DNA of 62,623 bases, from positions 101,948 to 164,570 of the forward strand of contig JAGYNZ010000001.1 in the NCBI GenBank assembly GCA_018399745.1. The letters are read 5' to 3'. The stretch comes from Deltaproteobacteria bacterium. Lineage in GTDB: Bacteria; Desulfobacterota; Dissulfuribacteria; Dissulfuribacterales; UBA3076. The notes under the pieces were generated by a model. The model saw only the letters and a list, made by a program, of their open reading frames with translations, made no database searches and was not told the origin of the DNA. Made by a program: the position numbers and the translations under genes. Shown piece by piece: positions 33,249 through 45,944 of the stretch (positions within the stretch are counted from its first letter, which is position 1; each line of letters opens with the position of its first letter).

Positions 33249-35933
33249 ATGGGTGAAGAGATAAACAGATCAATCAACTGGTACGGACTTGATTACAAGG
33301 AAGTCCTGGAGAAATTTCAGTCGTCGGACAAAGGCCTTGCTTCAAAGGAGGCCCAAAACCGCCTGGAGCGATACGGCCCCAACGAACTGATCGAAAAAAA
33401 ACGAAAATCGTTGTGGATGATGTTTCTGGACCAGTTCAAAGATTTCATGATCATGGTGCTGATCGCCGCCGCTGTGGTGGCAGGGATAATAGGCGAGCCT
33501 GCGGATACCATAGCCATTGCCGTAATTGTGCTCCTGAATGCAGTGCTGGGGTTTGTCCAGGAATATCGTGCCGAAAAGGCCATGGCTGCATTGAAAATGA
33601 TGGCCGCACCTTCGGCGACCGTCATTCGAGACGGGCAGGCCCAAACCATCCCTGCGCAAAGGCTGGTTCCAGGCGACCTGGTGATCCTGGAGGCCGGCAA
33701 TGTGGTGCCGGCGGACATGCGTCTGATGGAAGCGGTCCAGCTTCGAATCGATGAAGCGGCCTTGACCGGGGAGTCCGTACCGGTGGAAAAAGATACCGGA
33801 TGCCTTCGGGAACCGGACCTGTGCATCGGGGACCGCAGAAACATGGCCTATAAAGGCACCCTGGTTACTTACGGCAGGGGGCAGGGGGTTATAGCGGCCA
33901 CCGGAATGAAGACGGAACTTGGACGGATCGCCGCCATGCTGCAGGAACAGGATGAAGGGCGGACCCCGCTTCAGAAAAGATTGACCTCCTTCGGGCAGAA
34001 GCTTGCTTACGCGGTCCTGGCCATTTGTGTCATTGTTTTCCTGTCAGGTCTACTGCGAGGAGAACCTCCGCTGCTGATGCTGCTCACGGCTATCGCCTTG
34101 GCCGTGGCAGCCATTCCGGAAGCCCTTCCCGCTGTCATTACGATCTCACTGGCCCTGGGGGCCAAGAAGCTGGTCAGGCAACAGGCATTGATTCGAAAAC
34201 TGCCGGCAGTGGAGACCCTGGGATCGGTTACCTATATCTGCTCTGACAAGACCGGCACCCTGACGCTGAACCGCATGACCGTGGAAAAGGTCTTTGCAGA
34301 CGGCCGGCTGCAGGGGTCAGACGAACTGGCGTTCTCTGACCATAAGCTGGCCGCCGGAGATCCTCTGCCCCGCAATACCCCCTGTAATTTGCTGCTGAAC
34401 GCCCTGGCCCTCTGCAATGACTCCCGTTTGGATGCATCAGGAGCCCTTATCGGCGACCCCACGGAAACCGCCCTGTTTGACCTGGCCCTGAAAAAAGGCT
34501 GCCTTCGCGAGGGCCTTGACCAAAAATTCCCTAGGCTGGCTGAAATCCCCTTTGACTCGGACCGAAAACTCATGACCACCTTCCATCCCTGGGAAGACGG
34601 CCAGATCGTTTCTTTCACCAAGGGGGCGGTGGAGGAAATTGCGTCTCGCTCTGAAAAGGCCCTTACCTCGCAAGGTCAGGAAGCAATCGACCATTTGAAA
34701 ATCATGGAAATTGCCGAACAGCTTGCCGGCGACGGCCTGAGGACTCTGGGGTTTGGCATGCGGGTATGGGACGCCCTTCCCGATCCGCTGACGTCGGAAA
34801 AAGCGGAAACTGGCCTGGTCCTGCTGGGGATCGTCGGAATGATGGACCCACCCCGGCCCGAGGCGGCGGAGTCGGTCGGCATGTGTCGTTCCGCTGGCAT
34901 TCGGCCGGTGATGATTACAGGGGACCACCCCTTGACAGCCGGGGTGATTGCCAGACGGGTCGGGATCATCCGCGGACAGGGCCACGGCGTCATGACCGGC
35001 CGGGAACTCGCACGGCTTCCGCTGGAGGAGTTCGAAGACAAAGTGGAAAAGATAAGGGTCTACGCAAGGGTCGCCCCGGAGCAGAAACTCAAGATCGTAA
35101 AGGCCCTGCAGGATAAGGGGCATTTTGTGGCCATGACCGGGGACGGGGTCAACGATGCCCCGTCCCTGAAACGGGCGGATATCGGGGTGGCCATGGGTAT
35201 TACCGGCACCGATGTTGCTAAAGAGGCCTCCCATATGATACTGCTGGACGACAATTTTGCCACCATTGTCAAGGCCGTCCGGGAAGGCCGCCGTATTTTC
35301 GACAACATCCGCAAATTCATCAAATACACCATGACCAGCAATTCAGGCGAAATCTGCACCATTTTTCTGGCGCCTTTCATCGGTCTGCCGATTCCCCTGC
35401 TGCCGATCCACATACTGTGGATCAACCTGGTCACCGACGGTATCCCCGGCCTGGCCCTGGCCGCCGAGCCGGGCGAAAAAGACATCATGAGCCGCCCACC
35501 CAGGCACCCGAAGGAAAGCATCTTCGCCAAAGGCCTCGGCATCCACATCATCTGGGTCGGGCTTCTGATGGGCGCCGTTTCCATCATGACCCAGGCCTGG
35601 TTCATCGACAGCAGCAAGACCCAATGGCAGACCATGGTCTTCACCGTGCTCTGCCTGAGCCAAATGGGCCATGTCCTGGCCGTCCGGTCTGAGCAGGAAT
35701 CTTTTTTCAAACAGGGGGCCCTATCCAACAAACCGCTTTTCGGGGCCGTCGTGCTGACCTTCGTTCTTCAGATGGCCACTATCTATGTGCCGTTTCTGAA
35801 CCCCGTTTTCAAGACGGCTCCGCTCACCGCATGGGAGCTTGTTGTAACACTTCTGCTCTCAAGTGTGGTATTTCTGGCGGTGGAGGTGGAAAAGGGAATC
35901 AAACGGTCGCGAAACAACGGGTTAAAGCCTTGA
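33249..35933 (+). CDS. Calcium-transporting-type P-type ATPase (P2A)
   Basis: A cation pump of about 894 residues. It has an N-terminal cation-ATPase domain (NWYGLDYKEVLEKF), an actuator motif LTGESVPVEKD near residue 180, the phosphorylation site CSDKTGTLTLNRM near residue 335, a nucleotide-binding region with FTKGAVEEI and the hinge MTGDGVNDAPSLKRADIGVAMG near residue 630. A C-terminal set of helices follows. AIPEALPAVITISLALGAKKL, with the Pro-Glu-Ala-Leu-Pro ligand segment, is typical of calcium (SERCA/PMR1-like) pumps, though manganese or sodium cannot be excluded. The start is uncertain: an in-frame GTG lies at 33201. The gene is distinctly GC-rich (38 of 60 bases in one sampled line), unlike the channel gene upstream, hinting at different ancestry. 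Confidence 0.92.
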   Translation: MGEEINRSINWYGLDYKEVLEKFQSSDKGLASKEAQNRLERYGPNELIEKKRKSLWMMFLDQFKDFMIMVLIAAAVVAGIIGEPADTIAIAVIVLLNAVLGFVQEYRAEKAMAALKMMAAPSATVIRDGQAQTIPAQRLVPGDLVILEAGNVVPADMRLMEAVQLRIDEAALTGESVPVEKDTGCLREPDLCIGDRRNMAYKGTLVTYGRGQGVIAATGMKTELGRIAAMLQEQDEGRTPLQKRLTSFGQKLAYAVLAICVIVFLSGLLRGEPPLLMLLTAIALAVAAIPEALPAVITISLALGAKKLVRQQALIRKLPAVETLGSVTYICSDKTGTLTLNRMTVEKVFADGRLQGSDELAFSDHKLAAGDPLPRNTPCNLLLNALALCNDSRLDASGALIGDPTETALFDLALKKGCLREGLDQKFPRLAEIPFDSDRKLMTTFHPWEDGQIVSFTKGAVEEIASRSEKALTSQGQEAIDHLKIMEIAEQLAGDGLRTLGFGMRVWDALPDPLTSEKAETGLVLLGIVGMMDPPRPEAAESVGMCRSAGIRPVMITGDHPLTAGVIARRVGIIRGQGHGVMTGRELARLPLEEFEDKVEKIRVYARVAPEQKLKIVKALQDKGHFVAMTGDGVNDAPSLKRADIGVAMGITGTDVAKEASHMILLDDNFATIVKAVREGRRIFDNIRKFIKYTMTSNSGEICTIFLAPFIGLPIPLLPIHILWINLVTDGIPGLALAAEPGEKDIMSRPPRHPKESIFAKGLGIHIIWVGLLMGAVSIMTQAWFIDSSKTQWQTMVFTVLCLSQMGHVLAVRSEQESFFKQGALSNKPLFGAVVLTFVLQMATIYVPFLNPVFKTAPLTAWELVVTLLLSSVVFLAVEVEKGIKRSRNNGLKP

Positions 35934-39222
<3,289 letters not shown>

Positions 39223-39225
39223 CCT

Positions 39226-40656
39226 CTATTTGCCAAGGCAGAAATGGCTGAAGATATGATCCAGCACTTCGTCAGTGATGCTGTCTCCTGTGATTTCTCC
39301 CAGGGCACTTATTGCCTCTCTTAAGTCAATAGAAATCAGATCGGGGCTGATGCCCTGAGAGATGTTGCCGATTGCACTGTTCACAGATTTAACGGCCGTC
39401 TCCAGGGCCTCTTTTTGCCTCAGATTAGGGACTATATCAGGTGGCTCCGCCGGTGCTTCATCCAGCAATTTATTTATTATAAGCCTTGACAAGTTTTCAA
39501 GCCCCTCCCCTGTAATCGCGGAGGTACCCACCCACACGCCGCCGGCCATCTCCTGCAGACGGCTGAAGATTTCGCTCGCTCGCTTTTCAGCCATGGATTC
39601 CCAGGCGGAAACCTTGTCTATTTTGTTAAATACAATAAGAATTTTTTTCCGTTTCTGAAGTACATATAGTATCTCCGGCGCCCCGAAATCTTCCGGGCGC
39701 AGAGGCTCGCTCAGGTCCAACATCCAGAGAGCGGCCTGTGCGAATTTTACCTTTTTTCGAATTCTTTCAATACCAATTGTCTCTATTGCATCGGGGTCCG
39801 GCCGAATCCCGGCTGTATCAATCAATCTGACCAATATCCCCTGGATGTTAAGAAGTGCTTCTATTGTATCCCTGGTGGTTCCGGGAATGGGAGTTACAAT
39901 GGCTCTGTCCTCACAGGCCAGGGCATTAAGCAGGCTGGATTTCCCGACATTCGGCCTTCCGACAATCAGGACTTCCGCCCCTTCCTTATAGATCTTTCCC
40001 CTGTCGAATGCATCGATCATGGAATTAAGGGGGTTTTGAGCACCTGTGATCAGGAGTTCTCTGAGCTGGGTCTCCGTGATGATTTCTAGCTCTTCATCCG
40101 GATAATCTATGGCGACCTCAAGGGTGGCTATAGATTCCTTGATAGTATTACGAATGTCTTTGATCCGTTTAGACAGACATCCCTGCAACTGTCTTACCGC
40201 AAGTTGTCCTGCAGTGTCACCGCAAGCCTGGGTCAGGTCGAGTACCGCCTCCGCTTGAGCAAGGTCGATTCTTCCGTTTATAAAGGCCCTTTTCGTGAAT
40301 TCACCAGGATCTGCCAGACGGGCGCCCTGTCCAATCAGTGTCTCAATAATACGACGCAAGATTGCAGATCCGCTGTGACATTGGATTTCCATGACATCTT
40401 CTTTTGTATAGCTGTGGGGGGCCTTCATAAGTACGACCAAAACCTCGTCTATAACGGTGTGATCCCTTGGATCACAGGCCCATCCATAATAGAGTCTATG
40501 GGATTGTATTACTTTAATTGGTTTTACGGGCCGGAATACAGATCTGAAAAGTTGTGCAGAGAGGGGACCGCTTACTCGAACTATCCCTATGCCGCCCGGC
40601 CCGGAGGGGGTTGCCAGGGCAACTATTGTATCCTCCCCTCTGCAGATATCAGGCAC
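39226..40656 (-). CDS. mnmE: tRNA modification GTPase MnmE
   Basis: A 476-residue GTPase that, with MnmG, makes the (carboxymethyl)aminomethyl modification at wobble U34. It has an N-terminal folate-binding domain (DTIVALATPSGPGGIGIVRVSG), a helical domain and an inserted G domain with P-loop GRPNVGKSSLLNAL near residue 231. GTTRDTIE and FNKIDKV are the other G motifs, and the C-terminal catalytic end FCLGK is a variant of the usual FCIGK with its essential Cys. It ends the rpmH-rnpA-yidD-yidC-jag-mnmE cluster and overlaps jag by eight bases. Confidence 0.97.
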   Translation of the reverse strand: MPDICRGEDTIVALATPSGPGGIGIVRVSGPLSAQLFRSVFRPVKPIKVIQSHRLYYGWACDPRDHTVIDEVLVVLMKAPHSYTKEDVMEIQCHSGSAILRRIIETLIGQGARLADPGEFTKRAFINGRIDLAQAEAVLDLTQACGDTAGQLAVRQLQGCLSKRIKDIRNTIKESIATLEVAIDYPDEELEIITETQLRELLITGAQNPLNSMIDAFDRGKIYKEGAEVLIVGRPNVGKSSLLNALACEDRAIVTPIPGTTRDTIEALLNIQGILVRLIDTAGIRPDPDAIETIGIERIRKKVKFAQAALWMLDLSEPLRPEDFGAPEILYVLQKRKKILIVFNKIDKVSAWESMAEKRASEIFSRLQEMAGGVWVGTSAITGEGLENLSRLIINKLLDEAPAEPPDIVPNLRQKEALETAVKSVNSAIGNISQGISPDLISIDLREAISALGEITGDSITDEVLDHIFSHFCLGK

Positions 40657-41470
40657 TGTTATTTTTTGTGTTCCGTTGCCTGGACCTGGCGGGATTGATT
40701 ACCACCTTGCGCATGACTCCTTCGCCTACACTGTGGGTACGTACGCCATTAACGGCCTTGAGGGTCAAGTGGACCAGCCTGCGCTCCCTTGCTCCCAAGG
40801 GCTGAAGTGTCACCGGTCGCCCCGTTTTCTGAGCCTTTGTCGCCATACGTTGCGCAAGAAGCGAGATAATCTTTTCCCTCTTTTCCCGATATCCCTGTGC
40901 TTCCAGCTTAACACCGGTAAAGCTTTCGACACTGTGTCGCACAATACGGTTGACAATATATTCCAATGCATCAAGATTTTGGCCTTCTTTTCCTATGATA
41001 AGGGAAAGATCTTCTCCTGATATATCCAAATACGGTCCTTCTTTGTCGTGCCTGATCTCTACTTGGCCGGGAAGACCGGCCTTACTCAAAAGTTCCTTGG
41101 TAATCTCCATGGCCAGCGTGATGTTTTTATCCGGATCTTTCGAAACATCTTTGCCGGATTCAATGAAATCCTCTCTGGTTTCAGGTGATTCGAATATGCT
41201 GCTATTGGCTTCAGCCTCTGTCTGTACGATCTCTTCTCCTGATTTTTTTTCTTTAACCGGAAAAGTGACTTCTTTAGGGACAGCCCTTATCTTGGCTTTG
41301 CGTCCTCCCAGCCCGAAGATGCCTGTGGAACCCCTGGTAAGTATTTTGATTTCAAGATCTTCAGACCTTGCCTCAAAATATTTACATGCAGATTCTATGG
41401 CATAGTCTACAGTTTTGCCGTCAAATTCTCTTGATCCTCGTGTCGGTACAGAAGATTCGTTATATGTCAT
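40649..41470 (-). CDS. jag: RNA-binding protein Jag (KhpB/EloR)
   Basis: A 273-residue RNA-binding protein with the three expected parts. These are an N-terminal Jag-N domain (residues 10-65, KTVDYAIESACKYFEA and GIFGLGGRKAKIRAVPK), a KH domain (SLIIGKEGQNLDALEYIVNRIV near residue 180) and a C-terminal R3H domain (LQPLGARERRLVHLTLKAVNGVRTHSVGEG). An acidic, low-complexity linker separates the first two. Jag works alongside YidC and influences envelope growth in several bacteria. It lies between yidC and mnmE, its conserved position. Confidence 0.94.
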   Translation of the reverse strand: MTYNESSVPTRGSREFDGKTVDYAIESACKYFEARSEDLEIKILTRGSTGIFGLGGRKAKIRAVPKEVTFPVKEKKSGEEIVQTEAEANSSIFESPETREDFIESGKDVSKDPDKNITLAMEITKELLSKAGLPGQVEIRHDKEGPYLDISGEDLSLIIGKEGQNLDALEYIVNRIVRHSVESFTGVKLEAQGYREKREKIISLLAQRMATKAQKTGRPVTLQPLGARERRLVHLTLKAVNGVRTHSVGEGVMRKVVINPARSRQRNTKNNSA

Positions 41471-41548
41471 TATATTTCATTCCAATTATATTTCGAATCA
41501 AAGTTTCGGATTCTCGTGCTTAGTCGGCCTGTCTGATGGCATGAAAAA

Positions 41549-43237
41549 TCAGTCGGTGAATTTGTTTACATAGTGCTGCTGGCCGATGGAAAGCACGTTG
41601 TTAATTAACCAGTAGAGCACTAATCCCGAGGGAAAGTTAATGAACATACAGGTAAATATTACGGGCAGAAATTGCATTATGCGGGCCTGGGTAGGGTCAA
41701 GAGAAGAAGGGCTTAACTTCTGCTGTAAAAACATGGAAAGGCCCATCAGCAATGTAAGTACCGGTATGCCCCCCAGGTAAGGAATATGTACCCCTGGTAT
41801 CATCAGACGGTCAGGGGCTGAAAGGTCGTTTATCCACAGTGTAAAAGGGGCATGACGCAGCTCTATTGATTGAAGTAATACCTTGTATAAAGCAAAAAAT
41901 ACTGGAATCTGAAGCAGCATTGGCAGGCAGCCGCCCATAGGATTCACCTTATAGGTTTTATAGAGTTGCATGAGTTCCTTGTTCATTTTTTCCTTATCTT
42001 TTCCATGCTTTTCCTTAAGTTTAGCCATTTTAGGCTGCAATTTCTGCATGGTCTTCATGGACTTTGCACTTTTTTGTGCCAAAGGCCAAAAGGCAATCTT
42101 GATCAGTATGGTAACAACAATTATGGCCAGGCCATAATTGTGAATATATCGATACAGAAATTTGAGGAAGTATAAAAGGGGTTTGGCAATTGGATCAAAC
42201 CAGCCAAAATTTATGGCCCTGGAAAGATTGTGCCCCAGATCGTTCAAGCGGTCGATATCTTTTGGTCCGAAATATATTCCCAGATTTAAGACCTCAGCGC
42301 CTTGCCCCGGGGTCTCAGGAGACGGATTGAGTGCAGTCAGCCGGCTCTCGGTAAGACCATCCGGCTCTTTCTTCTCAATCAATACTTTACAGGGCCCCTC
42401 TTTAACAAGCGGGATCAAGGCTGTCAGAAAATAGTCGTCGCCGTAACCCATCCAGTCAATCGGACCTGTGTAGGCATGTTTTTCTCCAACATCGTCCAGT
42501 TTTATTTCATGCAACTCATTGTCGGCGTAATATGAAGGACCTGTAAATGTGAATGTACTGACTTTCGTGCCGGGTTTATTATATAAGGATAACGTACAAG
42601 GGATAGTCCCCGCCCCTGATAAATAAACAGACATATCTATCCAGTAACTTCCCTGGTGAAAGGTGTATGCCCTTGTAATTTCAATTCCATTGGACATTTT
42701 GTAAATAAACTTCAGTTGTGCTTCCTCACCCGCCTGGGTTAGTTTCAAATTTTCTTTATCCGGCACAAAGAACTGAGAAGACAGGTCTAAGGGCGGCTGA
42801 GATTCCACTTGTATTCCAAGAGTGAAATATGGAGGAGAGACATTGATCAAATCCACAGGAGGGGCATCATCTGAAAGCGTTGTCGGGTATTGCTTCAAGA
42901 GGTATTTTTTAACTACTCCCCCTTTTTCTGAAAAAACAAGTCGGTAAAGATCCGTTTCCACTGTAACATCTTTTGCCTTGCGAAGAAGTGCCTTTTCGTC
43001 AACTGGAGTATCAGAAGTCCTTATGGCATTCAGTGAAGAAGTCTGTAAAATTCCATCAGCGTGGATTCCTTTCCCGTATTCATGGTCTGGGACTTGTTCT
43101 CTCTCACCTGGGGCGGGACTGGTCTCAAAACTGGTTTCTTCACGAGGTGGTTGTGAAACATCGCCACCAAAGAAGTATTGAAAAACAACCAGGACCGCTA
43201 TAGACAAAACTAACGCCAATAATGTACGTGAATCCAT
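41549..43237 (-). CDS. yidC: Membrane protein insertase YidC
   Basis: A 562-residue insertase of the long Gram-negative type. The N-terminal helix is MDSRTLLALVLSIAVLVVFQYFF, and a large periplasmic beta domain covers residues 90-340 (YRLVFSEKGGVVKKYLLKQYP). The conserved core helices follow, with YGLAIIVVTILIKIAFWPLAQKSAKSMKTM, LMQLYKTYKVNPMGGCLPMLLQIPVFFALY, and INFPSGLVLYWLINNVLSIGQQ near the end. It inserts proteins into the inner membrane, alone or with SecYEG. The gene is in its usual place after rnpA and yidD; a 97-base gap separates it from yidD. Confidence 0.97.
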   Translation of the reverse strand: MDSRTLLALVLSIAVLVVFQYFFGGDVSQPPREETSFETSPAPGEREQVPDHEYGKGIHADGILQTSSLNAIRTSDTPVDEKALLRKAKDVTVETDLYRLVFSEKGGVVKKYLLKQYPTTLSDDAPPVDLINVSPPYFTLGIQVESQPPLDLSSQFFVPDKENLKLTQAGEEAQLKFIYKMSNGIEITRAYTFHQGSYWIDMSVYLSGAGTIPCTLSLYNKPGTKVSTFTFTGPSYYADNELHEIKLDDVGEKHAYTGPIDWMGYGDDYFLTALIPLVKEGPCKVLIEKKEPDGLTESRLTALNPSPETPGQGAEVLNLGIYFGPKDIDRLNDLGHNLSRAINFGWFDPIAKPLLYFLKFLYRYIHNYGLAIIVVTILIKIAFWPLAQKSAKSMKTMQKLQPKMAKLKEKHGKDKEKMNKELMQLYKTYKVNPMGGCLPMLLQIPVFFALYKVLLQSIELRHAPFTLWINDLSAPDRLMIPGVHIPYLGGIPVLTLLMGLSMFLQQKLSPSSLDPTQARIMQFLPVIFTCMFINFPSGLVLYWLINNVLSIGQQHYVNKFTD

Positions 43238-43334
43238 GTTATTAAACCTTAATGATCAGTGCCCGTAAATTTACAAACGGCTAATCAAGCAAACATTTTT
43301 TGCTGTAAAGGACCTTCTTAACGTAAACAGGCAA

Positions 43335-43562
43335 TCAGGGGACAGGGTCGTATCCGCCCGGAGTCCAAGGATGACACCTTAAGAGTCTTTTGGCAGTCAA
43401 CACAATACCTATAACAGGACCGTGTTTAACAATGGCCTCCTCAGCGTATTGAGAGCAGCTTGGAAAGAAACGGCAAGACCTTGGTAAAATAGGAGAAAAC
43501 AATAGTCTATATATTCTAATGAAAAAAATTATGAATTCACTCAATATGAACTTAATATTCAA
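43335..43562 (-). CDS. yidD: Membrane protein insertion efficiency factor YidD
   Basis: A 75-residue protein of the YidD family: an N-terminal amphipathic/hydrophobic helix, then IRIYRLLFSPILPRSCRFFPSCSQYAEEAI with the conserved three-Cys cluster, and the terminal LLRCHPWTPGGYDPVP. It aids YidC-dependent insertion. The start is TTG with AAGGTG seven bases upstream, three bases after rnpA stops. Its position between rnpA and yidC is conserved across bacteria. Confidence 0.94.
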   Translation of the reverse strand: MNIKFILSEFIIFFIRIYRLLFSPILPRSCRFFPSCSQYAEEAIVKHGPVIGIVLTAKRLLRCHPWTPGGYDPVP

Positions 43563-43565
43563 TTG

Positions 43566-43925
43566 TTAACACCTTTTCAAGACCTCAAATGCCTTAATAA
43601 GATTGCCCTTTAATTCATTCAAATCAAGGTGAAAAATCTTCCTGTATGGCACAAAAACCAGATCATGACCAGCAGGGAAAATCCGCTTGTTAGTGCGGAA
43701 CAGCTCCCTGATCAACCTTTTGGCCCTGTTTCTTTTGGCAGCTTCACCAATTTTTTTTCCGGCACTGATACCGAGTCTACAGTAGGGCAAATCGTTCCCT
43801 GCAACTATGATAGTAAGGCCGGGCAGCTTTATCCGTCTTCCCTTTTGATAAACCCTGATAAAATTTTCCGCACCTGTCAATCTCTCTTTTTTTGATAAAG
43901 ATTGGATGTGTAAGGACTGCCTCAT
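43566..43925 (-). CDS. rnpA: Ribonuclease P protein component
   Basis: A 119-residue basic protein that assists the RNase P RNA in removing tRNA 5' leaders. Family features are SLSKKERLTGAENFIRVYQKGRR at the start and the signature KKIGEAAKRNRAKRLIRELFR near residue 77, followed by HDLVFVPYRK. It lies 56 bases after rpmH and three before yidD. The ribosome site is poor; translation may depend on the rpmH transcript context. Confidence 0.95.
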   Translation of the reverse strand: MRQSLHIQSLSKKERLTGAENFIRVYQKGRRIKLPGLTIIVAGNDLPYCRLGISAGKKIGEAAKRNRAKRLIRELFRTNKRIFPAGHDLVFVPYRKIFHLDLNELKGNLIKAFEVLKRC

Positions 43926-43981
43926 CTTAATTGTGAGGTGATTTTTGTTTTACGTTCAGAAGGCCTGCCTCACAATATTTC

Positions 43982-44116
43982 TTATGCCGACAAGACTTGT
44001 CTCCCCTTTGCCCTGCGCCTGTTCAGTATCCTTCGGCCGGCCTTTGTACTCATACGTTTACGAAATCCATGGGTCCTCTTTCTTTTTAAATTGCTGGGTT
44101 GAAAGGTCCTTTTCAT
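43982..44116 (-). CDS. rpmH: 50S ribosomal protein L34
   Basis: A 44-residue, strongly basic protein with the L34 sequence pattern: [21 protein letters not shown], then [19 protein letters not shown] and LSA. Its start is followed directly by rnpA, the universal arrangement. An extended -10 promoter lies about 72 bases upstream. It is short enough to be missed by length cut-offs. Confidence 0.97.
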   Translation of the reverse strand: MKRTFQPSNLKRKRTHGFRKRMSTKAGRRILNRRRAKGRQVLSA

Positions 44117-44187
44117 ATCAATAAGCTCCCTGTGATCGGCTAACTTTGCTATTATTGTCGAATTTTGAACAGCCTGTTTCCGGCGGG

Positions 44188-44196
44188 ATTATAGCA
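44188..44196 (-). promoter_or_regulatory. Extended -10 promoter for the rpmH operon
   Basis: On the minus strand TGCTATAAT, a perfect TATAAT (complement of 44188-44193) with the TG extension, lies about 72 bases before the rpmH ATG. No good -35 is visible, as is usual for extended -10 promoters. Confidence 0.55.
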
Positions 44197-44310
44197 AACA
44201 GCCTATTATTCTGCTTCTGTTTTTTTATCTCTATATATCTAAACTATAAACAAATAAATTACCTTTGAATACAAAGAAAAGTCCAAAACATGATTCCATT
44301 GAAAAAATCA

Positions 44311-44351
44311 AGTATGCAAGACGCAAAATTTTCCAAGAATGAGAAATATTT
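44311..44351 (+). repeat. Dispersed intergenic repeat, copy B
   Basis: AGTATGCAAGACGCAAAATT, then TTCCAAGAATGAGAAATATT, preceded by GAAAAAATCA. It aligns with copy C at 60658 over the whole core, with a handful of substitutions, in the same orientation. Confidence 0.6.
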
Positions 44352-44510
44352 ATAGTATATCACCATGACCTGTCTGCACACAGAGCACAGGCGGGCCGGA
44401 AAATTTAAGCAGTACCGCGGTATGGTTTCTTTCAAAAGAAATCATGTTTCATTTATATACTTTCATATGGCAGGACTGCTAACATCAAAAAAGACATTGT
44501 GTCTAAATAT

Positions 44511-44519
44511 CTATCCACA
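44511..44519 (+). promoter_or_regulatory. DnaA-box-like site
   Basis: CTATCCACA differs from the consensus TTATCCACA at its first base. It is the only good match found in the rpmH-mreB gap, so binding is uncertain. Confidence 0.25.
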
Positions 44520-44880
44520 AAAAAAAGTCTTAGAAAAAGTGTTATTTTATTAGTATAAATGTCCAATAAGCTGTAAATTCATACCCACATGCTGAGTATA
44601 TGTCAAGATAAGTTGCTGAACCGGTCGGCCGCTTGCAAAACCCATATTCGATCGGGATTGCCGTTCCCGGATCGATGTTCTGATGGCTGAAATGCTAACC
44701 GCGCCTTGCCCTTGAACAAAATTTGGGATTTAGCAAAAAAGTCGTATTTGACTATCATTTCTTGCTAACTGGAAATGCCTTTAGTAGGATTTAATCCCGG
44801 CAAAAAATATTTTGTTTTTTTTGGAAAAAGGCATACATGGTAATTAAAAGTCCAATATCAACTTACTTAAGGTAATAAAT

Positions 44881-45912
44881 ATGTTTTTAGGCTTTCTTTT
44901 AGGGCGGTTCTCAAGCGATCTGGCGATTGATCTCGGGACTGCAAATACACTGGTATATGTTAAGGGTAAAGGTGTCGTCCTGCGCGAGCCGTCTGTAGTC
45001 GCAGTGCGCAAAGATGCCAGGGCAAACAGGGTCGTGGCCGTTGGCAAAGACGCCAAAATGATGCTTGGGAGAACACCTGGAAATATTGTGGCTATACGAC
45101 CCATGAAGGATGGCGTAATTGCTGATTTTGAAGTTACAGAGGCCATGCTGCGCTATTTTATAAGAAAAGTACACGATCGGCGGGCACTGATTAGACCTCG
45201 AATAAACATAAGTGTGCCTTCCGGAATTACGCAGGTTGAGAAACGAGCGGTCCGGGAATCAGCCGAGTCCGCCGGTGCAAGAGAAGTTTACCTGATTGAA
45301 GAGCCCATGGCGGCAGCTATCGGCGCAGGGCTGCCAATTACAGAACCTATTGCAAATATGATAGTGGATATGGGGGGAGGTACTACGGAAGTAGCTGTAA
45401 TTTCTTTAGCCGGTATAGTATACAGCAAGTCTGTTCGTGTAGCAGGCGACAAGATGGACAATGCCATCTTACAGTTCATTAAGAGAAAATTTAATCTGCT
45501 GATCGGAGAGCATTCGGCTGAAAAAATCAAGATAGCACTAGGCGACGTTATGCCGGAAGAACCTTATCAGGAAATGGAGATAAAGGGTAGAGACCTGGTA
45601 TCAGGCGTACCCAAGACCATAACAATTAATTCGTCAGAAGTGCGTTCAGCTATAGCGGAACAGATAGACACCATAGTCGACGCGGTAAAAAGCGTACTTG
45701 AGCAGACCCCTCCTGAGCTGGCGGCTGATATTGTCGATAAAGGTATTGTTCTGACAGGAGGTGTGGCATTGCTGAAGAATCTGGATAAGCTCTTGAGAGA
45801 GGAGACCGATCTCCCTATAATTATTACTGACGATCCTCTATCTTCGGTGGTCTTGGGTGCGGGTATGTCCCTGGATAATCTTGATATCTTGAAAGAAGTT
45901 ATGATCACTTAA
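44881..45912 (+). CDS. mreB: Rod shape-determining protein MreB
   Basis: A 343-residue bacterial actin that forms membrane-bound filaments guiding side-wall synthesis. Actin-fold nucleotide motifs are visible: DLAIDLGTANTLVYVKGKG at residues 12-30 (phosphate 1), NMIVDMGGGTTEVAVISLAGIV near residue 158 (phosphate 2) and VLTGGVALLKNLDKLL near residue 290 (adenosine motif). The N-terminal MFLGFLLGRFSSD can form the membrane-binding amphipathic helix. The ATG follows AAGGT by nine bases. First gene of mreB-mreC-mreD-mrdA-rodA. Confidence 0.97.
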   Translation: MFLGFLLGRFSSDLAIDLGTANTLVYVKGKGVVLREPSVVAVRKDARANRVVAVGKDAKMMLGRTPGNIVAIRPMKDGVIADFEVTEAMLRYFIRKVHDRRALIRPRINISVPSGITQVEKRAVRESAESAGAREVYLIEEPMAAAIGAGLPITEPIANMIVDMGGGTTEVAVISLAGIVYSKSVRVAGDKMDNAILQFIKRKFNLLIGEHSAEKIKIALGDVMPEEPYQEMEIKGRDLVSGVPKTITINSSEVRSAIAEQIDTIVDAVKSVLEQTPPELAADIVDKGIVLTGGVALLKNLDKLLREETDLPIIITDDPLSSVVLGAGMSLDNLDILKEVMIT

Positions 45913-45944
45913 TCCAGCCACATCTTCTCTGTTGTATATCGATT

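Larger units (their letters stand above)
44117..44880. other. Divergent gap rpmH-mreB, possible origin-proximal region
   Basis: These 764 bases are AT-rich and hold no supported gene. They contain the rpmH promoter, repeat copy B (44311-44351) and one DnaA-box-like site (44511-44519). Genes leave the gap in both directions. In many bacteria the origin lies by rpmH, but dnaA and dnaN are not seen here, and one degenerate box is too little to call an origin. Part of the gap may be the mreB promoter and leader. Confidence 0.4.

Noticed and set aside
34436-35234. 265-codon minus-strand frame inside the P-ATPase gene
   Set aside because: High GC content produces long antisense frames here; the plus-strand gene has all the P-ATPase motifs.
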